Source of the DNA: Eledone cirrhosa
Taxonomy: Eukaryota; Mollusca; Cephalopoda; Octopoda; Eledonidae
Length of the DNA stretch: 64,000 bases
Assembly: GCA_964016885.1 (NCBI GenBank)
Contig: OZ024743.1
Coordinates: 161,950,492 to 162,014,491, forward strand
Direction of reading: 5' to 3'
Shown here: positions 29,076-40,183 of the stretch, piece after piece
Position numbering within the stretch: the stretch's first letter is position 1
Layout: each line of letters opens with the position of its first letter
Program-made: the position numbers and the translations under genes
The notes under the pieces: model-generated
The model's database searches: none
What the model was told of the DNA's origin: nothing
What the model saw: the letters and a program-made list of their open reading frames with translations, nothing else

Positions 29076-29175
29076 ATCATCCTTTCTTTTCTATGCTTGC
29101 ATGGGTTGTACAAGATGCCTTTTAGATAGATTTTCTATAGCAGGATGCGCTTCCTGACACTGACTTACTTTATTC
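29076..29175 (-). repeat. Ceph-SINE end fragment
   Basis: ATCATCCTTTCTTTTCTATG, then CTTGCATGGG and GCAGGATGCGCTTCCTGAC, the family domain in reverse orientation. Confidence 0.55.
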
Positions 29176-29243
29176 TTATTTTTCTAAAAGTATGGTATAT
29201 GTTACCCATCTTCATTGAACCAGTTTCAAAATGTGGTCTCCAA

Positions 29244-29480
29244 CTACAACACGGCTCCACTTTGTTGGATGTTTGCAGCAATGCAGCCACTCCCTACAAT
29301 ATCCCGTGACATCAAGACATTTTCTGGCAAAGGTCCAGCAATATACACAGTTACTCTTTCCATAGGTGCACCCACTTGGTACAGCTGAAGAGGGGCATAC
29401 CTCCACTTCTTGGGTTCCTTCTTGGCGCAGCATACATCATAGGACCAACACCATTCTTCAACGTCTTGATGCATGCCCAT
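29244..29480 (-). pseudogene. Ty3-type integrase N-terminal fragment
   Basis: Reads GMHQDVEEWCWSYDVCCAKK, the second half of the HHCC zinc-binding domain, then APLQLYQVGAPMERV and IAGPLPE. The family has Asp two residues before IAGPLP as its first catalytic residue; here it is Tyr. Homology to integrase stops at PLPE, where the sequence becomes similar to the last ACADVL exon. Confidence 0.8.
29267..29327 (-). pseudogene. ACADVL: Inverted partial copy of the last ACADVL exon
   Basis: By hand alignment, 29327-29267 (- strand) matches 26819-26881 (+ strand) at 53 of 61 aligned bases with two single-base gaps. It shares CCAGAAAATG, TCACGGGA, GAGTGGCTGC, GCTGCAAA and CATCC. The translation LMSRDIVGSGCIAAN resembles [15 protein letters not shown] of the gene. 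It has no other exon and cannot be functional. Confidence 0.65.
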
Positions 29481-30044
29481 CCACTAGAATCTCTGTCGCA
29501 GCCGATTCAAGTTTTATTTACTTCGAAATGTTCACTTGTAATCAGATCATAAGTTTCTTCTAACAGCTCAGGTTTCATCTTCTTAGGTATCACCCAGTTG
29601 CTAATACTTGTTAAGGCCATCGGGTGTCTCTCATTGCTTCTCAAGTCGCCCGTTGTTCAGATGAAAGTCCCACTGGCTCCAGTAGCTCTTAGTCTCAGGG
29701 CTGAACCAATCTATCACTGGTCTTAAGTCTGCATCTTCTATTTGTCTCTTTAGTTCTTCAGTCAACACATGCCCAGTCACTGCAGTACAGTTGCACTTCT
29801 TGCTATGATCTTTCCTTCCACTACAATGCTTGCAATCCTGGTCACAAGACCGACAACTCAAACAGTCAGCATTGCCATGTACCTTCCCTGGATGGTGCTA
29901 TACCTTATAGTTATACTGGTCCAGCTTCCCTAGCCAGCATGCCAATTGACCCCCTCAGGATTCTTCAGTGTCTTCAGCCACTTGAGTGCTGCATGGTCTA
30001 TTCTGATGGTAAAGTTAGACCCATACAGGTACAGATGGAAAAAG
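29481..30044 (-). pseudogene. Ty3-type RNase H to integrase linker
   Basis: The frame at 29861-29631 reads DADLRPVIDWFSPETKSYWS and then LNNGRLEKQ, the connection segment seen before the integrase zinc finger. Other frames are interrupted. Confidence 0.65.
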
Positions 30045-30239
30045 TCAATGCTCTTCATTACTGTCAAAAAGCTCCTTATGAGTCACACAATAGTTCTGCT
30101 CCGGTGGACTGAGCTTCTTACTGTAACATGCCACCACATATTCTTTGTCATCCTTCTGAGACAGTATTCCCCCAGAACTGTGGTTACTGGCATCACAGTC
30201 CAGGAGGAATTGCTGACTCTGGTCCAAATATGGCAACAC
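30045..30239 (-). pseudogene. Ty3-type RNase H fragment
   Basis: Reads QQFLLDCDASNHSSGGILSQ with the first catalytic Asp, then YVVACYSKKLSPPEQNYCVT and HKEL. This is the RNA-hybrid-degrading domain. Short and frame-broken on both sides. Confidence 0.82.
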
Positions 30240-30543
30240 GGGAATTCACTAGCACATGTTTGAATTCATCAAAAGCCCTCTGAGTCACTGGGGTCCATGC
30301 AAACTTCTGATTCCTTCTCAACAGCTTGTGCAAAGTTGCAGCCACTGTCGCAAAGTCCTTTACAAAGTGCCTTTAGTAGGTACAGAGTCCTAAGAAACTC
30401 CTCAACTCCTTCACACAGGTCAATCCTTCACAGCTGCCACCTTCTCTAGATCTGTATAGATACCGTCTTCGCCCACAATGTGTCTCAGGCACTTCATTCT
30501 GGAACAGATAACACCTCTTCAGGCTCAACATGAGACATGCTGT

Positions 30544-31048
30544 TCAAAACCATTCAAAAACCTCTGAAAACCTCTCCAATTCCTGATCAAAAGTCTGTTC
30601 AAATACAATGACACCATCAAGATAGATGAGGGCTGTCTGCCAGTGTAGGCCCTCCAGTATCCGATCCATGATGCACTCATGTTGCAGGAGCATTACACAA
30701 GCCAAATGACATGGCCTTGAACTGCCACAAACTCTGCCCATATGAAAATGCAGTCTTCTCCTTATCTTTCTCGGCAACTCTGATGTGATGGTATCCTGCT
30801 TTCATATCCAAAGTAGAGAACCACTGGGCACCTGCTGAAGCATCAAGAGTGTGATCAATTCTTGGCAAGGGATACACATCCTTCACTTCATTTAGAGCTC
30901 GATAATCCACACATCTCACTGAATCATCTTTCTTCCACACCAAAACAACTGCTGATGTCCAGAGACTGATTTTTCTATTACTCCTGGGCATTGATAATCC
31001 ATCACCTTTTCCATTTCTTGTCGCTGAGCTGATTGCTTGATTGGGCAA
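30544..31048 (-). pseudogene. Ty3-type reverse transcriptase, active site altered
   Basis: Two overlapping - strand frames cover VDYRALNEV, YPLPRIDHTLD, WFSTLDMKAGYHHIRVAEKD, FKAMSFGLCNAPAT and then ALIYLDGVIVF. The family box is YxDD; here the second Asp of YLDD is Gly, so the copy could not polymerise even if its frames were whole. One frame shift lies between CNAPAT and the YLDG segment. Confidence 0.88.
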
Positions 31049-31392
31049 TGATCCCCAGTGTCAATATGGTGCTCCACCAGGTTCATGCAACCAAGGTCTA
31101 CATCTCCTGCAGAGAACACATCAGCATACCTCACTAGCAGGTGCCTCAACCGCAACACCTGAGTGTCATCTAAGCACTGACAACTCTGTACGAACATGTC
31201 TTGTGACTGCACACTTCCTCCAACTACACTCCTGCAGGTACACAGTCAACACTGCCGCTGGTCCACTGCATGGCACAGTTCCACAATCTGTTCTTTGTTA
31301 ATCTTCTGTGCCTCCCTTGAGTAATTGGCTGCCACAACCAGCATTTAACTTTTACACTATCTGTCAGGCTCCACCATCCCCAGCCACTCACA

Positions 31393-31806
31393 CTATACTG
31401 GGGCAATAGTTCTGATCTCAGTGGAATCACTGTTGCCTGTAACACTCACCTCACCACCAGCAGTGGTCTGCTTTACCACCTTGACAGGGACTGGTCTTCC
31501 TTGCACCCAAAGCTTCATGTAGCAGAAGTTCAGCTGACACCCCATGGACACCAAGTAGTCCAGACCCAAGAGACAAGGATCCTCCATCTCCACCACATAG
31601 ACAGAAAACATGACCTCGTGCCCTACAACTTCAATCAGGACATCAACCTGTCCCCTCAGTTCAGTATAGTGCCCAGTAACACCACACTGCTGCTGTGATG
31701 ACTCTGGTAGGTCTCGATGCTGTAACACCTCGAGTCTCACAAAAGTCTGCTCTGAGGCAGAATCAATCACAAGGGGACACTTCTGGCTATCAATCCTCCC
31801 AGCCAC
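31393..31806 (-). pseudogene. Ty3-type aspartic protease
   Basis: Open for 137 codons. Reads PLVIDSASEQTFV where the family has D-S/T-G, so the active-site Gly is Ala. Later PCLLGLDYLVSMGCQLNF is the flap-distal ILGxDFL-type segment. Confidence 0.75.
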
Positions 31807-31869
31807 TTGTACGCTGTCAATTACAGTCCTTTTATGTATCCTTGGAATCTTCTGTTACCTTCCTCTTAC

Positions 31870-33100
31870 TTTCTTTCTTTCTTGCAGAGTACTCAAAACT
31901 CAGATGTCCCTTTTCACCACATGCCCAGCACTTTCTCCTAAATGTAGACTTTCAACAATTGTTCTGCTTCAGAACAATGTTGCTTCTTGTGTCCTGCTTT
32001 CCACAGTGCCAGCAGCTTCCTCCAACCATCTTGTGTTCTTACTTCTTCAAACAACCCTTTCTTTTTTATGTAAATCTTCCTGCTTCACGTATTTGCTCCA
32101 TCCTTGCTTTGAATCCGGAACTGTACTAGAACTTACATATGACTCAAATTCCAGAGCTCTAGCCAATACCTCTTGCATAGTACTTGGTTGTGCCTGCTTC
32201 ACCTGAACTTTGAACTCTGCATTGCCGTAGGGTATGTTTTATGTGCCACACTCTCCAGGTCCTGGGCAAGTTGCTTCAGTGACTTCTTTTTAGCTCTTAC
32301 ACAGGCCTGTACACTTCATTGTGGTACATAGCCATATCTTCTCTGCAACACTTCAACTAGCGATGAATAACGGCTCCTGTCCTCCACTGACAATTGGCTC
32401 AGCACCATTTAAACTAGTGGCAAGCTGAACTGCTCTTTGTCTATTGTCCCACCCTTTCTGGTCAGCCAGCAGCTCAATGGTAGGCCTCCCAAAACACGTT
32501 GCTGTCAAATTCCTGTGGCATCTTCTTAATGGGAACTTCATTGTAGCCTTGCACTTTGCTGGATTGGGGCTCTAAATACTGGAGCCTCATGATTCAGTCC
32601 AGTGTCCAAAACTATCTACTGACCACAGCAAACGCAGCCACTCCTGAAAGAGCACCTTCAAAATTCATTACATATCCATCATTGCCGTACATTCGCTGCA
32701 CATCAGCCTGAGGGTCAGCAGCACAAAGCTGTTCTACGGCCTCCACTCTCGTATTTAACTTTTTCAACTGTTGGTCTACATGCTGCTTGCACCATGTAAC
32801 ATCATCACTCACTTCATATCTCTACCACTGTAAATCTTCACATACCTTCTCCTTGAACTGTTGTTTTTCTTCTTACAACTGCTGTTGATCCTTCTCAATT
32901 CCTCTCATGAATGTGTCCAGCTGTCCCCTAAGATGTGTGTGCTGCGATTTCTGCTCTTCCTTAAATTCAGTCAGTCTATCAATTTAGTCTTTTAACATTT
33001 TCATCATTGCAGCCAGAGACACCTCTTCCTTCCCTGACTGCCTCCTTGTGCACACTTCTACCAATTCCTTAGTGAATAATTGGCTCACTGCTGCAATGAA
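31870..33100 (-). pseudogene. Gag region with broken zinc knuckle
   Basis: Near 31930-31880 the - strand reads KCWACGEKGHLSFEYSARKK, a CCHC knuckle whose last Cys is Tyr. A second knuckle near 32010 (CWHCGKQDT) has also decayed. 32541-32353 has WDNRQRAVQLATSLNGAEP, typical of Ty3-group Gag. 32812-32612 and 33100-32984 are helical and Gln/Glu-rich. Many stops. Confidence 0.7.
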
Positions 33101-33101
33101 A

Positions 33102-33119
33102 ATCCTACTTCTGACACCA
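33102..33119 (-). promoter_or_regulatory. Retrotransposon primer-binding site, tRNA-Leu type
   Basis: The - strand reads TGGTGTCAGAAGTAGGAT, which matches the complement of an animal tRNA-Leu 3' end (as I recall it) with one mismatch. It lies just before gag, where a PBS should be, and fixes the right-hand LTR border near 33121. Confidence 0.6.
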
Positions 33120-33120
33120 A

Positions 33121-33470
33121 ATGTTGCCAAATGCGGTCTCAGGGGAAACTGCAAGCTTGACCAGCTAGTCAACTTCCTTAGAATGGAAGAAATAGATGCA
33201 CCAGCCAACTTTACACCAACTGTCTTTACCTCGCCACCGACTGCTCATGCTTCAAATCAGTCACGTGATCTCTTGTTCGTTTCTCCTCACTTTCTTTTGT
33301 AGATCTGGGGAGCAGTGTTTCAAATTCCTGTGATACTATTTGTAGCTGATGATTGACTTTAAAATTGCCTTCATAACAGTATTGTTTATGTAGGATGTAA
33401 ACATCACTTACTTTAAACAGTATCGACACGAAGACACTCATGAACACCCCTCCCCCATACACATATATAC
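33121..33470 (-). other. Presumed LTR remnant
   Basis: By position this is the LTR that precedes the PBS. Its outer end is unresolved and must lie before the SINE that begins near 33470. Confidence 0.35.
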
Positions 33471-33628
33471 ATATGTACACATAATGACGTTTTTCTTCAG
33501 TCTTTACCAAATTCACTCAAGGCATTAATCAGTTGAAAGCTATAGTAAAACCACAGTACGATCAAACCAAAAACCATGTGGTTGGGAATTGAACTTCTTA
33601 GCCCCAAAGCCATATCTGCGCATAAAAT
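33470..33628 (-). repeat. tRNA-derived SINE of a second family
   Basis: The - strand reads GGCTAAGAAGTTCAATTCCC, then AACCACATGGTTTTTGG, CTATAGC and TGAATTTGGTAAAGACTG. The CCCAACCACATGG block is characteristic of a common cephalopod SINE. Confidence 0.65.
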
Positions 33629-33629
33629 G

Positions 33630-33655
33630 CCCCCCCCCCCCCCCCAAAAAAAATG
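33630..33655. repeat. Poly-C then poly-A run
   Basis: Seventeen or so consecutive C bases are followed by A8. Confidence 0.85.
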
Positions 33656-33769
33656 GAGAATATGTAGAGAGAAAAATATCTCATGTTTTCACTGATAATG
33701 ATGAAAATGAGATTTTACTTTTGTTATCATATGTGAAATTGATTTTATATTACGCAGTAATACAGAGTA

Positions 33770-34112
33770 CCCGACCTCCCACGGGTACAAGCCGAAGCTG
33801 AAGCATATAGACAATATGCCCCCACACACTCCCACTGCAAAGTGGTCGTGGAGGTGCCACGGCAAAAAAGCACCCAGCCCACACTGTAAAGTGGACGTGT
33901 AGGCGCCACGGAAAAAAAGCACCCAGCACTCACTGTAAATGAGGTTGGTGTTAGGAAGGGCATCTGGCTGTAGAAATCAAGCCAGAATCAGTTCCTGTAT
34001 GAGCAAGAAAGGTCAGCCGACCAGACACTGCCCACAACATGACAACGCGTCTAACCCATGCTAGCGTTGAAGAACGGACGTAAAACAGTGATGATGATGA
34101 TGATGATGATTA
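33770..34112 (+). repeat. Composite SINE with duplicated middle
   Basis: GTGGTCGTGGAGGTGCCACG and AAAAAGCACCCAGC occur twice, then GTTGGTGTTAGGAAGGGCAT, then CCATGCTAGCGTTGAAGAAC and a (GAT)n tail at about 34091-34110. Confidence 0.85.
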
Positions 34113-35268
34113 AAATCAATGCAATTTTGGAAAAGAATCTGTTGCTCTAATGCTTCCACTGCCTTCGACTAGTGCATATATATTACCAACCATTGATGAG
34201 ACATGAACTCAATATCCAGGTACCTATAGATCGGTACTGTTCCCATTTAGTAGATATGGCTATTTGAAGGTTAATTAGTGAGACTTTCTATTCTGTCATA
34301 TTTATGTAGTCACTACAATGAAAACTGACCATTACTGCTATGCTGTAATAATGATTTATGACATGAGTACAGACTATTAACCTCATCTTTAAAAATGAAA
34401 AATGTTTCAATAGTTACATTATCACTGTTTTGATTGGTCAGATCCCTGATCATCTTTAAAAGTGTTGAACTAGGATTCTGAAGGGAATACATTTCTCATG
34501 CACTAGGCTACTGATAATGATCAGAGGTGAAACTGGTTTAAATGTAGTGTAGATGTTAATAGTTCTGAAATATTACAACAAATTGTTATCATCATCATTT
34601 TCCACGTGACATGGGCTGGACGGATTATCATGGTCAACATATCTCTGATATTTAAACAATGGTTATTATTAATCAAATCAACCATTCATCTCACTCTCAG
34701 ATAGATATTTTACTGATCTCTATAAGTTAAACTAATTTCTACATGCCACAGTTTTAACACAGAACCATATCAGCATCCGTCTCATCAGCCTGCAAAAGTT
34801 ATGGAAATTGTCTTTCCTCTCCTGACTAACAACTTAAAGCATTTTGCCTTTCTTTGTTGTAAGAATTTTCAAATGGGGCACTGTGTCTAGTAGAAACGAT
34901 ATATTAAATGATTCTAGGCTGGAAGAATTTAATCTGCAAAGATTCCTCCTGGTGTCTTTTGCCAATGTTAAAAATTGTTATAAATGTTATATATTTCATA
35001 AATTAGATTAATGGAGAAAGATGCTATATTGTTTAGAGACTCTACAATTGAAACCTCACTGTTTTGCATTCAAGTTCATGCAGGAATTCATTGAATTTGT
35101 TTTCCCTTCATCTGGTGCTGCTGAAAATAAGTGTCAATAAAATACTATAGCAGATTCAATAACTAGTTTTCTCCTTGTACTGAATAGAAAGCAATAATGT
35201 TTGATAACGGATTCTAGAATAATAATTTTGTTTATATTGTGTCCACTGACACTGAGTTGCAGTCATGA
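34113..35268. other. Intergenic, almost nothing recognised
   Basis: A 60-bp SINE end fragment (- strand) is at 34578-34640 (ATCATCATTTTCCACGTGAC). Otherwise there is no coding or repeat signal. Confidence 0.5.
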
Positions 35269-35463
35269 GTAGAGGTTTTAATATTTATATAGGGTCTAAG
35301 AGGACTTCACTCTGGGCGTTCATATGACAACACCTCTAGTGCTGGTGTTATGATAAAATGCATTCAAACAATATCTAATATGAACGAAATGAGGTCTAGA
35401 ACCATAACAACCCGTCTAATAGCACGAAAGGTGAACGTTAAAATTATGTTGACGATGATGATA
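35269..35463 (+). repeat. SINE-like copy, variant body
   Basis: TCTAAGAGGACTTCACTCTG and TGCTGGTGTTATGATAAAAT replace the usual domain. It ends CGAAAGGTGAACGTTAAAAT and GACGATGATGAT. Confidence 0.5.
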
Positions 35464-36095
35464 GAACCCATTTACTTCCCCTCCCTTCAGATATTTCTTA
35501 TATCTCATTGTTAAAAGTACTGGAGCCTTTATTAGCCTAAAAGACTGACAAATATGTGTGTGCATATACACGAGTGTTTGTGTCTCTTCGTTTGAATGTT
35601 TCAATTGGAAGAGATCAATGACTGCGAGAAAATATGGCTAGTAAGCAAACAAACTCACTGTATTCAAGTTATTCAAAACACTATTGATTGAATATCTAGC
35701 AGTCATTGAAAGTTATCCAAATGTAGAGTTAACTCTGATGATCTGTGATAATTTTACAGACAGATGGAGAATAGTATATAACCAAAGAGTTGGCAAAATA
35801 CCAGTTCACAAGGTCCCGAAAGGAAGGAGACTACATATAAATATACTGGCAAAACTAGTAAATGTTCAACAGTGAAATTGTTTAAAAGTTGGTAACAATA
35901 AAAATAATGATTTTTAATAAAGGCAGAAGACCCGGATGAGAAATTATTGTTTAATCGTTATCGACTTTTAAACGGTATTATAAAAGACCCCCTTTTTTTA
36001 TTTTTTTTTATTCAGAAGCTTTTGTAGATTACCTCCACAACGAATGGCATCGATCTCATTATTAATGCTGAAGCCCATCCGAGTGGTCAATAAAG
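35464..36095. other. No gene recognised
   Basis: Short chance frames only. A T-run lies at 35994-36011. Confidence 0.5.
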
Positions 36096-36109
36096 AAATA
36101 ACTATTAAT

Positions 36110-36330
36110 GCTGAGGAGGGCGATAGATTAGCAGAATCGATAGAGCATCGGACAAAATGTTTGCGCTTTTTAGTTGCGACTTTTTACGTTGAGTTCAAAT
36201 ACAACCGAGAGCAACTTCACATTTCGTCCTTCAGGGGTCGATAAAATAAAGTAATTAAGTACTGGAGTCGATACAGTCGAATTTCCCTTCACTCAAATCG
36301 CTGGCCTTGAGTCAATATTAGAAAGAATTA
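36110..36330 (+). repeat. tRNA-derived SINE, near full length
   Basis: Head GGGCGATAGATTAGCAGAAT and CGATAGAGCATCGGAC, B box GAGTTCAAATACAACC, then GGGGTCGATAAAATAAAGTA and GCTGGCCTTGAGTCAATAT. Confidence 0.85.
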
Positions 36331-36335
36331 TTAAT

Positions 36336-37060
36336 GCTGAGGATTTTAATGGACGAGTTGAGCAAAATCTAACGTATGTAGAGGTTATGGTTTTGGTAGG
36401 AAGAAAAAGGTGGGGATGAAGCCTCTCTGAGTTCTGTCATGGAAATAATCTAATCATTTGCAACACTAAAATTGGGAAACCGGCCAGCTATCTGATCACC
36501 TACCAATCCAGTGAATACTCAAACCAGGGAGACTTATTATTCAACAGACATCGGAATAGACAAATTCTTGTGAATGCATTATTTTTCTCCGGTGAAGAAT
36601 ATACCAGTCAATATAGACTAGTGATTTTAGAGTAAATTCTAACAAGACAATTTAGAGAAAGAAGCTATGGACATTGTAAGAGCTCTCGACTTTTATGTAC
36701 AGAGAAATTCTAGTTTATGCATATAACATGAGGGAGAAAGACAGATTTACAACATAGACGAAGACTGGGAGTTTTCTGCGATACAAATTGCCGACCAGAT
36801 TTGTGGTTAGTGTAAGGTTCCATCCAGACCGATAGCGACAAGGTAGTGAAATACTACTATAGATAAAGCCACAAAAGTTTCTAAAAACTGGAAGAGGATA
36901 GCAGAGAAAAATATCAAGTAGCTATAAAAGAAATTAGACGTCAAGTATACTTATCAAGCAGACAGTAAGAGATTTGCATATGTTCTGCGACATGAGGATC
37001 AAGGGTGTGAGATGTTCCGGATTGCAAGAGAAGTAAGGTGTAATCGAAGAGAAGTGTATA
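36336..37060 (+). mobile_element. LINE endonuclease/linker relic
   Basis: Conceptual + strand pieces: EDFNGRVEQNLTYVEV, then LSEFCHGNNLIICNTKIGKP and LITYQSSEYSNQGD, the C-terminal part of an APE-type LINE endonuclease. After it, KVSKNWKRIAEKN and CEMFRIAREV match the linker before RT. Many stops; no RT remains. Confidence 0.65.
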
Positions 37061-37460
37061 CAGAATGATAGCAGCACAATTATTCATACTTCTATAAGTA
37101 TGAATATATAAACATTTGTATATATACTAACAGCAGGCCAGATAAAATAAATAAAGAAATACCACTGAAGTACTCAAGGTTTATTCAATTAGTAACGATC
37201 CTCTTCTCAAATTTGTGATGCCATGCTAATGTTAGAAATCCGTATTGGCCATGCACAGAATTTAGGTACAAGGCCAGCAATTTTTATGGGGAGGGAAAAG
37301 TCTATGAAAGGATCCAAGTACTTGACTGGTACTTTATTTTATCGATCCTGAAAAGATGAAAAGCAATATTCAACTGGTGTAAACATACACTTAAATATAT
37401 TTAAACCCAACACGTAACCGACCATAATACAGTGAAGTATTTGACTGGTCCTTTATTTTT
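37061..37460 (-). repeat. SINE fragments
   Basis: 37260-37400 has ACAAGGCCAGCAATTTTTAT then GGTACTTTATTTTATCGATC, reversed family body. 37435-37465 is another scrap. 37061-37255 is unclassified. Confidence 0.6.
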
Positions 37461-38031
37461 CCATCCACCCTAAACAATAACTTAATAATGATTAAATTAT
37501 CTTATTAAATTTCTTCAAATTATTGATTATTTTCAACAATTAATAGATAGTGTACTTCAGTAGAAACCTGATCAGATTTGAAAGGGTTAAATTATATTTA
37601 ATTTGACTGATGAAGAATACAGTGGTTCACTTCACCCATTCATTCTTGAGAGGGTCGTGGGGGCAGAGTTCTCAAACACTCCTTCCAGCAGGTCCTGTCA
37701 CATGCCACCGTCTCCAACTGATCCGGCTGGATCCCAAAGTGTGATCAGCAAAGCTTCATAAATGTTATCCAACCATCTTGCTCGGGGTCTATCCCTAGGT
37801 CTCCTGTCGGTTGGTTTTGCCCGTAAAATGTGTCCAGCGATTCTGTCCTGAGACATTTTAACCGCATGCCCATAGTATCGGAGCTGTGATCTCTACATTC
37901 GGAGAAGTAGCGGCTCTACCTGGAGTGCTTCTCTGATGTCCGAGCTACGCACTCTATCGAGTTACTCCAAAGACTATTTGGAGGAATCCCATTTCGACCG
38001 CTTGTATTCGCAATCGTATTCTTTTGGTCAT

Positions 38032-39126
38032 TTACCAAGATTCATGACCATAGGTAAGGGTTGGCACGAATACCGAATTGAAGATAGTGAGTTTGGCTTT
38101 TACAGCTACCGTCTTTCTTCTGATTACTGAATGCAGAAGCTGGTGCATTACTGCATCAACTCCTGCTATTCTTGTACTTAATTCAGCCTCCTGCCTTCCA
38201 TCACTCATGAACACAACCCCGAGATACTTGAACTTCTCTACCTGCTTCAGTGAAGCTCCATTTAGATGTAGAGTGCACTGCGCAGGCTTCTTTGAGTGGA
38301 CGAATGTCTTAGTTTTCGCAGCACTGATTTTCATTCCATTCATACAGCACTCAGCATCAAACCTATCAAGTGCAAGTCGGAGATCATTTTCTGTCGTCTG
38401 CAAATTCCAGCTAACTGATTTTACGCCCTACAGTCATGATACCACTTCCAACCTGGTTGCGCATGTCAATCCTGTTCATGTAAATAATGAACAGGTGAGG
38501 TGACAATATGCACCTTTGACGGAGTCCGACTCCAGCATTGAATGGTTTCGATTTAGCGCCATTTATCCGATCACAAATACTTGTGCATTCATGTAGAGAC
38601 ATCAGGGCAGCAAGAAGCTGACCACCAATCCCATACTCCTGCACAGCCTTCCACAGAAGGACCTTCTCATGGTCGACAAAACAAGAATATACTTCTTGGC
38701 AATACTCCCACGATTTCTCGAATACCTGCTGCAGTGTGAATATTTTGTAGGTTGTGCTGCGTCCGGGGTGAAAACTACACTGTTCATCAGTTAGGACATC
38801 AGCAAAATTTCTCCCCACTACGTGAGGGTGCACCTCTCTGAAGAGAGGAGAATCTCAGACGCGTTTTTGAAAGCAGGTGTGGAGGAGGGCTTCTTATTAC
38901 GAAGGCGGCGGATGGTCTGCCAGAACATTTTATTTGCTGATCTGAAGTCAGATTCCAGCTTAACACCAAAATCCTCCCATGTCTTAACTTTGGAAGCCTT
39001 TAGTGTCTCTGCTGCAATTCTTTGTACCTGCTTGTACCGCAAGTGCAAGAAGGAGGACTTATTTCCAAGCCAAGCTTTGTAAGCCTCCTTATTTGTTTGG
39101 ATGGCATCTTTAACCTCTTGAATCAA
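38032..39126 (-). pseudogene. LINE linker and reverse transcriptase
   Basis: 39126-38818 reads NKEAYKAWLGNKSSFLHLRY and ANKMFWQTIRRLRNKKPSS. 38833-38411 has DEQCSFHPGRSTTYKIFTLQ, then SCFVDHEKVLLWKAVQEYGI and GVGLRQRCILSPHLFIIYMN. 38403-38032 has MKISAAKTKTFVHSK, KQVEKFKYLGVVFMSDGR and FNSVFVPTLTYGHESW. The YxDD box between the last two frames is lost at the frame break near 38405. Confidence 0.82.
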
Positions 39127-39440
39127 GGAGTCTTCCTGCCATTCAGTACCACACCAAGCCTCTTTCGCCCGCAGTATTTAACACAGCTGAAGCAGAAACT
39201 GTTGCACTGAACAATCTCCACTCAGTCTCAATATCCTCAGTTCTCTGAATTTGGATGTAATAATATCTATATACCTGGTTCTAACTTCCTTATCCACCAG
39301 TGCTTCCCACTTTATTGCGCCGTACCTGCAGGTTTGTGGGCTTCTTTGGCTTTAGGTAATCTCAAGTTGCAGATAACTAGATAGTGATCAGTTGACATCC
39401 AGCACTGAATCAAAGAGATCAGATCCAATAACAAAATCAA

Positions 39441-40183
39441 TTATTGATCACTGTTCCTGATTCCCTTTATACCATATATATATATATATTTATGGATGTC
39501 TCTGCGCTGGAATAAGGTGTTCATAATAGAGAGTCCATTGCTAGAAAAGAAGTCTAGTAAGGCCTCTCCATTCGTATTTAGGTCGGGGTCGCCATTCCTT
39601 CCAATCACTCCTTTCCATATCGGGTGGTTAGTATCAACACATACATTGAAGTCTCCCATCAGGATATATGACTCAGTCTTAACTACATCTAACACTGCAA
39701 TGACTTCATCATGGAAGGACCTGTATTCGGACTTCTTGTTTGGTGCATAAACTTGCACCACCCACTGAGACCTATCTTTCAGCCTAAGCTTCAAAAGGCA
39801 AATCCTCCCTCCTAATGGAATTCAGTCCATAATACATTCTGACAGTTTGGGGCTTGTGAGTATCCCACTCCTGCCTGTGCAGTTATTTCTGGCTCCATAT
39901 CTGAATAATGGAGTTTCCATCCTCCATCTAAATCTTCAGTATCAGATCTACGGAACTTTGCTGAGGAAACCCCGACTATATCTAGCCAGTAGCATCTCGC
40001 CTCCTCCACTAGTTCCCGTTCCTTACTTGTAAGGGTTGTGATGTTCCAGGTTCCAACTGTTAAGTTTTGTTCCCTTCCGTTCTTTGAGTCTCGGGATACG
40101 CAACCTTTGTGTGTCCATCCTACGCCTCCCAGGACAGGTCGCAGGCCCATCGCCATTTTTGCGGCATGAAATGGAGACTGCAA
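39441..40183 (-). pseudogene. LINE APE endonuclease domain
   Basis: Two frames. 40183-39812 reads LTVGTWNITTLTSKERELV, WLDIVGVSSAKFRRS and DLDGGWKLHYSD. 39794-39441 reads WVVQVYAPNKKSEYRSFHDE, SYILMGDFNVCVD and SSNGLSIMNTLFQRRDIHKY. GDFN carries the catalytic Asp/Asn pair. The join at about 39800 is frameshifted. The final SDHxxx segment is disrupted by a TA repeat at 39473-39490. Confidence 0.82.

Larger units (their letters stand above)
29222..33119 (-). mobile_element. Decayed Ty3/gypsy LTR retrotransposon (internal region)
   Basis: Read right to left on the - strand: primer-binding site (33119-33102), gag (about 33100-31870), aspartic protease (31806-31393), reverse transcriptase (31048-30544), RNase H (30239-30045), then integrase N-terminus (29861-29244). 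The pol order PR-RT-RH-IN is diagnostic of Ty3/gypsy. All frames are broken, several catalytic residues are replaced, and the integrase stops soon after its zinc-finger region. LTRs are not clearly delimited. GAGACC-CATTT is shared between 33129-33142 and 29229-29242, which may mark the LTR inner ends. Confidence 0.88.

Noticed and set aside
37936..38503. Plus-strand frames opposite the LINE
   Set aside because: Antisense shadows of the minus-strand reverse transcriptase.
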